Assembly: GCA_902801485.1 (NCBI GenBank) | Contig: CADCIP010000013.1 | Location: 1-64,000 of the forward strand | DNA: 64,000 nucleotides | Direction: 5' to 3' | Source: an uncultured Bacteroidales bacterium | GTDB taxonomy: Bacteria; Bacteroidota; Bacteroidia; Bacteroidales; Bacteroidaceae | Part shown: positions 1-7,271 of the stretch, piece by piece | Layout of the letters: every line of letters begins with the position of its first letter | How positions within the stretch are numbered: position 1 is the first letter of the stretch | Position numbers and translations under genes: made by a program | The notes under the pieces: model-generated | The model's input: only the letters and a program-made list of their open reading frames with translations | What the model was told of the DNA's origin: nothing | Database searches by the model: none

Positions 1-133
1 ATTGCAAGCAAGAGGAAATTCTGTGGATGGAACGAGGAAACCAGGGACATTGTCCTAGGCATCAAAAAGCAATGTCAAAACTATTGAGCGTCTGCCCTGA
101 TAACGTTAGGGAACGGGAACCAATCCCTAGACC

Positions 134-168
134 GTCAATAACCAATAACCTATAACCAATAACCATTA
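134..168 (+). repeat. Degenerate 7-bp tandem repeat (ACCAATA type)
   Basis: Five consecutive heptads are visible: GTCAATA, ACCAATA, ACCTATA, ACCAATA, ACCATTA. The array is non-coding. A related array in reverse orientation (TAGCGGT/TATAGGT) lies at 46230-46257, and other period-7 arrays occur elsewhere in the window. Confidence 0.85.
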
Positions 169-369
169 AGACCTTAGATGCTAGACACAAGAAAAAAACA
201 AGAAAACCAGATTTTTTGGGTAAAATTCTGAATCTATAATATTGTAAAAACAGAATGTTTTCTCGGTTTTTCTTTTTGTGTAGTTGTAGTCCCATCGGGA
301 TTGTGATGAGGACGTAGGCTTTTGTCTGTGAGCTTGCTCACAAGAAAAAGGATATGTCATTAGCACTAA

Positions 370-410
370 AAGGCGACAGCCTTAACCACACAAAAAGGTT
401 TAAGGTTTTT
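370..410 (+). terminator. Terminator-like hairpin with a competing upstream stem
   Basis: CCTTAACC (380-387) pairs with GGTTTAAGG (397-405, one bulge) and is followed by five T. An alternative stem AAGGC/GCCTT (370-374 and 379-383) uses the same CCTT bases, so the two are mutually exclusive, as in an attenuator. No gene upstream in the window explains it. Confidence 0.4.
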
Positions 411-434
411 GTTATAATCTGTCACATCCGAAAG

Positions 435-466
435 TTGAATAATTGAAGAAGTTTTTGTACCTTCGC
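435..466 (+). promoter_or_regulatory. Bacteroidetes-type promoter for the VirE-like gene
   Basis: A TTG at 435-437 lies 20 bp upstream of TACCTTCGC at 458-466, close to the TAnnTTTGC -7 consensus. It excludes the longer reading-frame start at 443, which would sit inside the promoter, and favours the ATG at 497. Confidence 0.7.
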
Positions 467-496
467 AAGATTTTTGAACATTATATCACCATTTAT

Positions 497-2494
497 ATGA
501 AGGTAACAGTTTTAAAGAAGACAGGTAAGAAGGAAGTTATTAACCGTTTTGAGTTGAACGACCTGGCAGCAGCCATTCAGGGCGGTCAGATGATGCGAAC
601 CGTAAAATATACCAGAGAGATTTATCATCTGATGAATCCCCACAGGTTGGCAGACGGTCAGATTTCCACTCAATGGGAAGGAGGCATTAAGTTGCCACGT
701 ATCTGCTTTGCCGCCGACTATCAGACACAGAAGGGTGAATGGCGAATGATTAACTATAACGGTCTGGTGGTACTGGAGGTGAACGACCTGCAGACATACG
801 AAAAGGCTGTTGAAGTACGTGAGCTTGCCAAGAAACTGCCCGAGACCATGCTTTGCTTTCTGGGCGGCTCAGGAAGGAGCGTGAAGATTGTCTGTCGGGG
901 CGAATTGTACGGAGGCGGTCTGCCCAAGAAAGAAGATAAAATCCGTCAGTTCCACCTTAATATATATAATACAGCTCGCAGAGCCTATCAGAACCAGTTC
1001 AACTTCGACATAGAATTCCTGGAGCCCCGCCTGGACAGAACGGTCTATATGAGTGCTGACCCTGAGACGGGATTCAACCCCGATGCCCGACCGTTCTATG
1101 CCGACACCGAGCGTCATGAACACCCCCAACCCATTGCAATAAGCAGAGGAGAAGACCATCTGATGCCAGGACGAACCGCCACCAGAACCTATCATTTGAA
1201 CTGGACCTTCATAGTGGAGCAGGTAATGGGGCATTATTTTGAGTTGCCCGACGAGAACAAGGAGGCCACCCTGCTGATGCAGATTGCTTCGATGTGTCTG
1301 GATCAAGGCATTCCCAAGGCTCATGCCCAAGGGCTGACTATGCTGCACCCCGTTCTGAACCAAGACAAGATGCTGGTGGAGATGATTTTCCAGAGTGTCT
1401 ATAGTGTGGCCGAGCAGGAAGAATGGCGCAAGAAGCACAAGATCAAGCCCTTGAAGAGTGTTCCGGAAGATACCATTCAGGCTATGAAGACGGAGATTTT
1501 CCTGAATTCGAACTACGAGATGCGCAAGAATCTGCTGACGGGCGTTGCCGAGTATCGCAAGAGGTTCAGCAACGACCAGCGTTTCAAGCCTCTGACGGAG
1601 GAAGTCCGCAACGATATGACGCTGAGAGCCACAGAGTTAGGCATGAAATCGTGGGACCGCGATGTGAACCGTTTCATCAATTCTACACGCATTGAGCAGT
1701 TTGACCCCATCAACGCCTGGCTGGATAACTTACCCAAATGGGACGGTAAAGACTACATCAAGGAGTTGGCAGCCCGTGTGCCCACCAATCAGCCTAATTG
1801 GGAGAAGTATCTGAGATACTGGCTCGTGGGAATGGTGGCACAATGGCGCGAGAGTGACAAACAGCTGACTGGCAATGCGTTAACGCCGCTGCTGATAGGT
1901 AGACAAGGTTGTGGAAAGACGCGTTTCTGCAAGATTCTGCTGCCAGAAGAGTTGCGCGACTATTATAACGATAAGATCAACTTCAAGAACGAATTCGACC
2001 TGAATATCGCCCTGACCAGCTTTGCGCTCATCAATATCGACGAGTTCGACAAGACCACCTCGTCGCAGCAGATTGTGCTGAAGTACCTATTGTCATCAAG
2101 CGACGTGAAGTTCCGCCCACCATACGGCAAGACCATCAAGCAATTCCGTCGTTATACCTCTTTTATTGGTACCACCAACCAGATAAAGCCGCTGGTGGAC
2201 CCAACAGGAAGCCGCCGGTTTGTCTGCGTGGGTGTTACGGGCAACATAAATTTCGAGGACAACATCTGTCACGAGCAACTCTTTGCCCAAGCCCTTCATC
2301 TGTTTAAAAATGGGGAACGTTTCTGGCTGAACGACAACGAGATAGCTACGCTGATTAAGGAAAATGAACCATTCCAGAAGTTGAACGACCTGGTGGAGAT
2401 GATTGGCGAAACCTTCCGTTGCCCTAAGGACAATGAGCAAGCCAAGTGGTGGAGCTTGGGTAGACGCCCTTCCAGAAAATTGGCTCTGCCCTGA
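497..2494 (+). CDS. VirE/BT4734-family ATPase, frameshifted near its C-terminus
   Basis: The start at 497 follows the promoter and gives about 665 residues. The N-terminal third resembles the BT4734-like domain; the rest resembles the virulence-associated E (VirE) P-loop ATPase. Walker A is LLIGRQGCGKTRF (about residue 472) and a Walker B-like stretch is FALINIDEFD. Such proteins occur in mobile or phage-related Bacteroidetes DNA as primase/helicase-like proteins, but no other mobile genes adjoin it. The frame ends in an odd tail (RRPSRKLALP). The -1 frame from 2479 continues as IGSALNDVQFNFKSK... to a stop at 2569-2571 and reads like the genuine C-terminus. So the gene probably ran to 2571 and is frameshifted near 2460-2479, or the assembly has an indel. 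Confidence 0.75.
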   Translation: MKVTVLKKTGKKEVINRFELNDLAAAIQGGQMMRTVKYTREIYHLMNPHRLADGQISTQWEGGIKLPRICFAADYQTQKGEWRMINYNGLVVLEVNDLQTYEKAVEVRELAKKLPETMLCFLGGSGRSVKIVCRGELYGGGLPKKEDKIRQFHLNIYNTARRAYQNQFNFDIEFLEPRLDRTVYMSADPETGFNPDARPFYADTERHEHPQPIAISRGEDHLMPGRTATRTYHLNWTFIVEQVMGHYFELPDENKEATLLMQIASMCLDQGIPKAHAQGLTMLHPVLNQDKMLVEMIFQSVYSVAEQEEWRKKHKIKPLKSVPEDTIQAMKTEIFLNSNYEMRKNLLTGVAEYRKRFSNDQRFKPLTEEVRNDMTLRATELGMKSWDRDVNRFINSTRIEQFDPINAWLDNLPKWDGKDYIKELAARVPTNQPNWEKYLRYWLVGMVAQWRESDKQLTGNALTPLLIGRQGCGKTRFCKILLPEELRDYYNDKINFKNEFDLNIALTSFALINIDEFDKTTSSQQIVLKYLLSSSDVKFRPPYGKTIKQFRRYTSFIGTTNQIKPLVDPTGSRRFVCVGVTGNINFEDNICHEQLFAQALHLFKNGERFWLNDNEIATLIKENEPFQKLNDLVEMIGETFRCPKDNEQAKWWSLGRRPSRKLALP

Positions 2495-2556
2495 ACGACG
2501 TACAGTTCAACTTCAAGAGCAAGCGCAAGACCCAGCACATGGAGTACTGGCTCGTA

Positions 2557-2775
2557 GAAAAATTCAAATAAATTTGTTTTTTCGCTCGCTTATTCGTAAC
2601 ATTGAACTGCGTTCTAACTTACTCACGCTCGGAAAAGAAAAGAAAAACAAGCTTTTCTTTTGCTTTTCGCTCGCTTATTCGTAACTTTGAATTTTGTTCT
2701 AACTTACTTTCGCTCGGATAAAGAAATAAAAAGGTGTTTTTATTTCGTTTATCTCTCGCTTATTCGTAACTTTGT
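2557..2775 (+). repeat. 85-bp tandem repeats with hairpin spacers
   Basis: The core CTCGCTTATTCGTAAC recurs with TATTCGTAAC at 2591, 2676 and 2761, an exact 85-bp period; the third copy is partial. Each core is preceded by an A-rich/T-rich inverted repeat (2557-2583, 2632-2668, 2717-2753) whose arms differ between copies yet remain complementary. The last copy contains TAACTTTG (2767-2774), a good -7 element only 8 bp before the next gene's ATG. Confidence 0.85.
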
Positions 2776-2782
2776 CACTGAG

Positions 2783-3652
2783 ATGAAGAAGAAACATGGT
2801 TTTATGCGACTCTTGGCCGGGATGCCTTTACGCATCCTTTATCTGATTAGCGATGTGGCCTACCCTATTGTTTATTATATAATAAGGTATAGGCGTCGTC
2901 TGGTCAGGGAAAATCTTAAATGCTCCTTCCCGGAAAAGAGCGAAAAGGAAATCATCTGCATAGAGAAAGCGTTCTATCACAACCTGTGCGATATCTTTAT
3001 CGAGGCTTTTAAATGCCTGAACATTTCGGACGAGGAAATGCGCAACCGCGTGGAAATCGTGAACTATGAGTTACCCGAGAGGATTGCTTCTGAAGGTAAA
3101 AACGTATTTATGCTTCTGGGACATTGCGGCTGTTGGGAATGGGTGCAGGAAGTATGTACCAGATACAAGAATCCGAGGAAAAACTGCGAGATATACAAGC
3201 AAATCTCTAACAAGTATTTCTCTTCGCTGATGCATGAAATCCGCAGCCGTTGGAATACGGAGCAGATAGAAACAAAAAAAAGTGTACGCACTATGTTGCA
3301 ATGGAACAAAGAGGGAGAACCTTTCCTGTGTGGTTTTATCCAAGATCAGAGGATAAGCGGAACGAAATCAAAAGATTTAACCACTTTCCTGAATCAAACC
3401 ACTCCAATAATGCCCGTTGCCGAAGAGATTGCCCTAAAAGCAAATGCCGAACTGGTGTATCTGGATGTGGAGAAAACCCAACGTGGACATTACAGAATGA
3501 CATTCTGCGAAATGCCTGTACCTGAGGATTTAAGGCAACGCCCCTTCCCCCTGACTGTTCTATACTTCCGATTGCTGGAGAGAACAATACAAAGACAGCC
3601 CGAAATATGGCTTTGGTCGCATAACCGCTGGTGTAAATGGGACTTGGTATGA
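2783..3652 (+). CDS. LpxL/HtrB-like lipid A acyltransferase
   Basis: About 289 residues from the ATG at 2783; upstream in-frame Met codons lie within the repeat array and are unlikely. The protein resembles the lysophospholipid acyltransferase-like family that transfers secondary acyl chains to lipid A at the inner membrane. A hydrophobic N-terminal segment (about 10-35) is followed by RENLKCSFPEKSEKE, typical of the family. The catalytic H-x4-E motif is LGHCGCWEW (about residue 114). The gene overlaps the next by 4 bp (ATGA), so translation is probably coupled to the Stealth gene, fitting an envelope glycolipid operon. Acyl-chain and position specificity cannot be read from the sequence. Confidence 0.85.
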   Translation: MKKKHGFMRLLAGMPLRILYLISDVAYPIVYYIIRYRRRLVRENLKCSFPEKSEKEIICIEKAFYHNLCDIFIEAFKCLNISDEEMRNRVEIVNYELPERIASEGKNVFMLLGHCGCWEWVQEVCTRYKNPRKNCEIYKQISNKYFSSLMHEIRSRWNTEQIETKKSVRTMLQWNKEGEPFLCGFIQDQRISGTKSKDLTTFLNQTTPIMPVAEEIALKANAELVYLDVEKTQRGHYRMTFCEMPVPEDLRQRPFPLTVLYFRLLERTIQRQPEIWLWSHNRWCKWDLV

Positions 3653-4599
3653 ACATAGACGTGGTTATTACATGGGTGGACGGAAACGATCCTGTGCTGA
3701 ATGCCAAAAGAGCAAGTTACGCACAGAGAGACAACGTCTCTCCTATTGATGATGTGGCAGGTGCCACACGCTATGCTAACCGCGGCGAGATACACTGGTG
3801 CATACACTCCATCAATAAATTCATGCCTTGGGTAAACCGGATTTTTATCGTAACAGACGGACAGGACCCTATGGTTGAGAGCAAGATACCCGTTGAAATT
3901 ATCGACCACCGAACCATTTTCCGGGGTTTCGGGCAATACCTGCCCACATTCAACTCCCTTAGCATTGAGGCTATGTTGTGGAGAATACCGGGACTAAACG
4001 AACACTTCGTTTATTTCAACGATGATTTGCTGATATGTCGTGATATTAATCCCGACGTATTCTTTCCCCGTGAGGGCCATATCAACTGCCACGGTCACAA
4101 AGCATCTCTCCTGTGGACTGAAACCAGATATTTTTTCAAGCGTCTTACAGGCTATGCCCATAGCGTGAATCATGTGCAACAGATGATGGATGCCGCTAAA
4201 ATCGTTGGCAGCAGCCAATGGTTTATCCGCCTGTCGCACACTCCACGTCCCTTGCTTCGAAGCACCATGCAGCAATTTTACGAGACCCATCCCGATCGTC
4301 TTGTCCAGAATATCCGCAACCGTTTCCGCAGCACTGAACATTTCCGTACCGACGAATTGGTTTACCTGCTTCTGCAGAAGGAGGGACGCCTTCATATCAT
4401 CCCAGAGCATAACGTCCTTATGGAGTATATGCCACATGGCGGCCTAAAAAAACTGGAACGGAAACTCTACAGCGTAACAAGCCCGGACAGCCATGTATGC
4501 TTTGTCTGTTTTGGTTCATTGGACAAGGCTGACGATACCATATATTCCCGGATTTGCGACTTTGCAGAAAACATTCTAAAAGAAGAGAAGAAAGCATGA
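3649..4599 (+). CDS. Stealth-family hexose-1-phosphotransferase
   Basis: About 316 residues, starting at 3649 with an ATGA overlap to the acyltransferase. The opening IDVVITWVDGNDP is the Stealth CR1 signature, RIFIVTDGQDP (about residue 64) resembles CR2, and HFVYFNDDLLI (about 119) is the Asp-rich motif of the family. Stealth proteins transfer sugar-1-phosphate to build phosphodiester-linked capsular or exopolysaccharides, and a role in surface phosphoglycan synthesis is inferred. It overlaps the following glycosyltransferase by 4 bp (ATGA), indicating a three-gene coupled operon. The acceptor is unknown. Confidence 0.88.
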   Translation: MNIDVVITWVDGNDPVLNAKRASYAQRDNVSPIDDVAGATRYANRGEIHWCIHSINKFMPWVNRIFIVTDGQDPMVESKIPVEIIDHRTIFRGFGQYLPTFNSLSIEAMLWRIPGLNEHFVYFNDDLLICRDINPDVFFPREGHINCHGHKASLLWTETRYFFKRLTGYAHSVNHVQQMMDAAKIVGSSQWFIRLSHTPRPLLRSTMQQFYETHPDRLVQNIRNRFRSTEHFRTDELVYLLLQKEGRLHIIPEHNVLMEYMPHGGLKKLERKLYSVTSPDSHVCFVCFGSLDKADDTIYSRICDFAENILKEEKKA

Positions 4600-5450
4600 T
4601 AAGTGTGATTGTACCTATATATAATGTGGAAAGCTACCTACCTCGTGCATTGGACAGCATCCTATCCCAGACATACAAGGAATGGGAGGCTATCTTAGTG
4701 GATGACGGCAGTACGGACGGTAGCAGCCGAATTGCTGATGAATATGCTGCACGCGACCATAGATTTACCGTCATACATCAACCAAATGGAGGGCTTTCTG
4801 ATGCACGCAATACCGGCTTGGAGCATATTAGCGGAGAATACCTCGTTTTTCTCGATGCTGACGATTTCCTGCATCCACAGCTGATGGAACTTTGTCTGGA
4901 AGCTTCCCTCAGGGACAAATCCGACATGGTTTGCTTTACCTACGACCGTATCTATCGTACGTTCGGCATAATCAGGCATTTCCTGCATTTAGGAGATCCC
5001 ACTCCACACTTTAAGTACTACAAACAGCCACCTTATCTGGTTACTGATAACATCTATGACTATGCGACAGAATACTCCAGTCCCAAAGACATCGACAAGC
5101 GCTGGGCAGTGAAGCATTGTCAGGTATGGAGATGTATGTATAAAACATACGCCATCCGTGGGATTAAGTTCATTAAAGGAATCAATTACGAGGACTTCCC
5201 CTGGTGGAGCGAGGTACTGCTTCACATACATCGTTGCACCATATTGAACCTACCATTGTATTTCTACTACCCTAACCCTCTGAGCTATATTCTGTCAGCG
5301 AACCAGTCGCACAAGATTGATAGCCTCCGGAAAGGTATAGAAGCCGCCAAACAAGTCTATGCCACAGCACCAGAAGCCAAGCGCAATGCCTGGAAACGCA
5401 ACTTTCTGTTTCCCTTCGAGCAGAAACTCAGAAAGAAAGAAAGCTCTTGA
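4596..5450 (+). CDS. GT2 family glycosyltransferase
   Basis: About 284 residues from the ATG overlapping the Stealth stop codon. It starts MISVIVPIYNVESYLPRAL, the usual GT-A entry. The nucleotide-sugar signatures DDGSTDGS (about residue 32) and FLDADDF (DxD-type, about 86) are present. The protein probably adds a sugar to an envelope glycan at the cytoplasmic face of the membrane; donor and acceptor cannot be predicted. Its 3' end overlaps the convergent glycosyltransferase gene by 23 bp, so two glycan transcription units meet tail to tail. Confidence 0.88.
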   Translation: MISVIVPIYNVESYLPRALDSILSQTYKEWEAILVDDGSTDGSSRIADEYAARDHRFTVIHQPNGGLSDARNTGLEHISGEYLVFLDADDFLHPQLMELCLEASLRDKSDMVCFTYDRIYRTFGIIRHFLHLGDPTPHFKYYKQPPYLVTDNIYDYATEYSSPKDIDKRWAVKHCQVWRCMYKTYAIRGIKFIKGINYEDFPWWSEVLLHIHRCTILNLPLYFYYPNPLSYILSANQSHKIDSLRKGIEAAKQVYATAPEAKRNAWKRNFLFPFEQKLRKKESS

Positions 5451-6405
5451 TGTAGTACTTCATGTAGTTGAAACGGCGGGAAAGTTTGTCGAAGAAACCC
5501 TGAGGGAGTGCCATAAAAGTATCAGAAATCAACTTTTGAGATTTCACATAAACAGACAAGTATTTCCTCGGATACTTGCATTTGCTTACAAGATATGCAG
5601 CCTCTGTATCCGTAAGTTCAGTTCCAAAGACTTTATTATGAAAATTCCTTACGATACGTGTTTTTTCCATGACATTCAATTCCCTGTTCTGCTGGGAAAA
5701 ACCGCTTGCCAAAAATGTGGCAAAACAACAATTGACAAAGCATGCCTTATGACCTTCACTAACCATACGCAGCATCATGTCGTAGTCGGCGGCTAATCTG
5801 TATGTTTCATCATAACCGTCTGTTTCCACCAAAGCTGTTCTTCGAAACAACATAGATGGGTGTGGAAGAGTACAAAACAGGAAAAACTTATGTAAACGAC
5901 GTTGTGGATTGCGATGAGGACTGTGCTGTGTATGAGGACCTATAGGGTTGATGGGACTAAAAGTGAAGCTACAATCATTTTCTTCCAGAACTTTCACAGA
6001 ACGGGCAATTCCATCCGGACAATGAAAGTAATCATCGGTGTTTAGGAAAATTACATATTTGCCTTGCGAAAGAGCAATCCCCCTATTCATAGCCTCGTAG
6101 ATGCCCGTATCTGTCTTGCTCATGATGCGAATATCATATTGAGTATTTGAATAGGCTTTAAGGAAATCGATTGTCCCGTCGGTAGATGCACCGTCAATAA
6201 TAAGGTGTTCCAAAAGAACACCCGTCTGGTTCTGTACCGAATCAAGATTTTTAATGAAAGCATCTTTCCTGCCGTCTTTTAACGGATTGTAACAAACCGT
6301 TACGACAGTCACAACAGGAACATTATTACGTGTCGGGCAAGAAGCAGGTTTCAGGATTATGTCTTCCCGGAAAAAATCAGCGGAAGGAATATCAGATAAC
6401 ATCAT
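5428..6405 (-). CDS. GT2 family glycosyltransferase (WcaA-like)
   Basis: About 325 residues. The chosen start is the first of two adjacent ATGs at 6405 and 6402, overlapping the 3' end of the upstream gene; longer versions would intrude further into that gene. Motifs include VVTVVTVCYNPLKDG, IIDGASTDGT and FLNTDDYF (DxD-like). The order of motifs fits GT-A enzymes that extend O-antigen or capsule units. It is the last gene of a minus-strand set with another glycosyltransferase and an ABC exporter. Substrates are unknown. Confidence 0.86.
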   Translation of the reverse strand: MMLSDIPSADFFREDIILKPASCPTRNNVPVVTVVTVCYNPLKDGRKDAFIKNLDSVQNQTGVLLEHLIIDGASTDGTIDFLKAYSNTQYDIRIMSKTDTGIYEAMNRGIALSQGKYVIFLNTDDYFHCPDGIARSVKVLEENDCSFTFSPINPIGPHTQHSPHRNPQRRLHKFFLFCTLPHPSMLFRRTALVETDGYDETYRLAADYDMMLRMVSEGHKACFVNCCFATFLASGFSQQNRELNVMEKTRIVRNFHNKVFGTELTDTEAAYLVSKCKYPRKYLSVYVKSQKLISDTFMALPQGFFDKLSRRFNYMKYYIKSFLSF

Positions 6406-7237
6406 TGAATCTTTCGGGTATCTTAACAACAATCTTCAGCTCGAACATCGCAGGTTTGTTCAGCGCGTATGGCGGACGGCACCATGTCTGGCAGATTCGG
6501 GCAAAACGAGTACAACGGTCAAAATCACGTGCCTTCTTCTCCGTAGCATATTTGATAGTACGACTGCGCTTACAGATATGCTTCTCCCACCCTTGTGCTA
6601 CACGGTCTGCATCGCCCAGTCTTTCCCTAAGAATCTTGCTGTCGGCATAGCCGAAATGGAACAGATACAAATCTTCGGCAATATGATAGTTATGCCCTTT
6701 AACACGATGAAAGCCACTGCCCCATCTGCAGGATTGCGATATAATAGAAGGTTTTGTATAGCGTGTTCCTATCTGGGCGTAATGTCGCTGGCTTATGAAT
6801 GTTTTTGACAAGGAAAGGTCACCTTCTTCACCTATTTTCTGACCAAAATCAAGCCCCAACGGGGAGAGGCAGACGTTAATCTCCTTTAACGAAAGGAACT
6901 CTTTAAGACTCAAGCCTAAGCAAGGGTCAACAACAATATACTCGTCTGCATCTACTCCAATTACCAAATCATATCCTTCAGAAAAAAGCAAGGATGCCTT
7001 CTCGGACAGGAATTTCAGACGTGCTTTTTCTGCAGCTACTACATGGTTACCTATTTTGGGATGCACAAAAGCATTGGTCCCCTGGCAGAAGTCAGCAATC
7101 GTCTGGTCATCACCATCGTAATATATATACAGGTTTTCTTTTCCCAATTCTCGTCCATAATACTCGACCCACCTTTGCAGGAAAAAGTCATCATTACGGA
7201 CCATTGTAATTGCTGCTATATGTTTAAGTTGTGACAT
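6392..7237 (-). CDS. Glycosyltransferase family 2/92-like
   Basis: 281 residues. The start MSQLKHIAAITMVRNDDFFL, followed by WVEYYGRELG and VIGVDADEYIVV, matches the Glyco_tranf_2_4/GT92-like group, in which DADEY supplies the metal-binding acidic residues. WGSGFHRVKGH and LFHFGYADS resemble the usual His-rich C-terminal half. It is cotranscribed with the next glycosyltransferase (14-bp overlap) and lies 34 bp from the ABC transporter. A role in surface polysaccharide or lipooligosaccharide decoration is inferred from context. Confidence 0.82.
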   Translation of the reverse strand: MSQLKHIAAITMVRNDDFFLQRWVEYYGRELGKENLYIYYDGDDQTIADFCQGTNAFVHPKIGNHVVAAEKARLKFLSEKASLLFSEGYDLVIGVDADEYIVVDPCLGLSLKEFLSLKEINVCLSPLGLDFGQKIGEEGDLSLSKTFISQRHYAQIGTRYTKPSIISQSCRWGSGFHRVKGHNYHIAEDLYLFHFGYADSKILRERLGDADRVAQGWEKHICKRSRTIKYATEKKARDFDRCTRFARICQTWCRPPYALNKPAMFELKIVVKIPERFNDVI

Positions 7238-7271
7238 TTCAATTGTATAATTAACCTGTTCAATCCCACCC

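Larger units (their letters stand above)
1..434. other. Non-coding stretch with several inverted repeats
   Basis: No convincing gene is seen. The stretch holds an inverted repeat GACATTG/CAATGTC (46-52 and 70-76), a heptad array (134-168), a near-perfect palindrome TGTGAGC-TT-GCTCACA (327-342) and a terminator-like hairpin (380-410). The short reading frames here have no coding character. It may be the 3' region of an upstream transcript or an unrecognised structured RNA. Confidence 0.5.

Noticed and set aside
443-496. N-terminal extension of the VirE-like protein
   Set aside because: The 443 start lies inside the promoter (435-466).
869-1438. Antisense 189-residue frame in the VirE-like gene
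   Set aside because: The sense frame has Walker motifs and family structure.
2557-2775. CRISPR array or transposon ends
   Set aside because: Spacers are inverted repeats rather than unrelated sequence, and no transposase is nearby.
5359-5796. 145-residue plus-strand frame across the two convergent glycosyltransferases
   Set aside because: Shadow of both GT2 genes; no domain.
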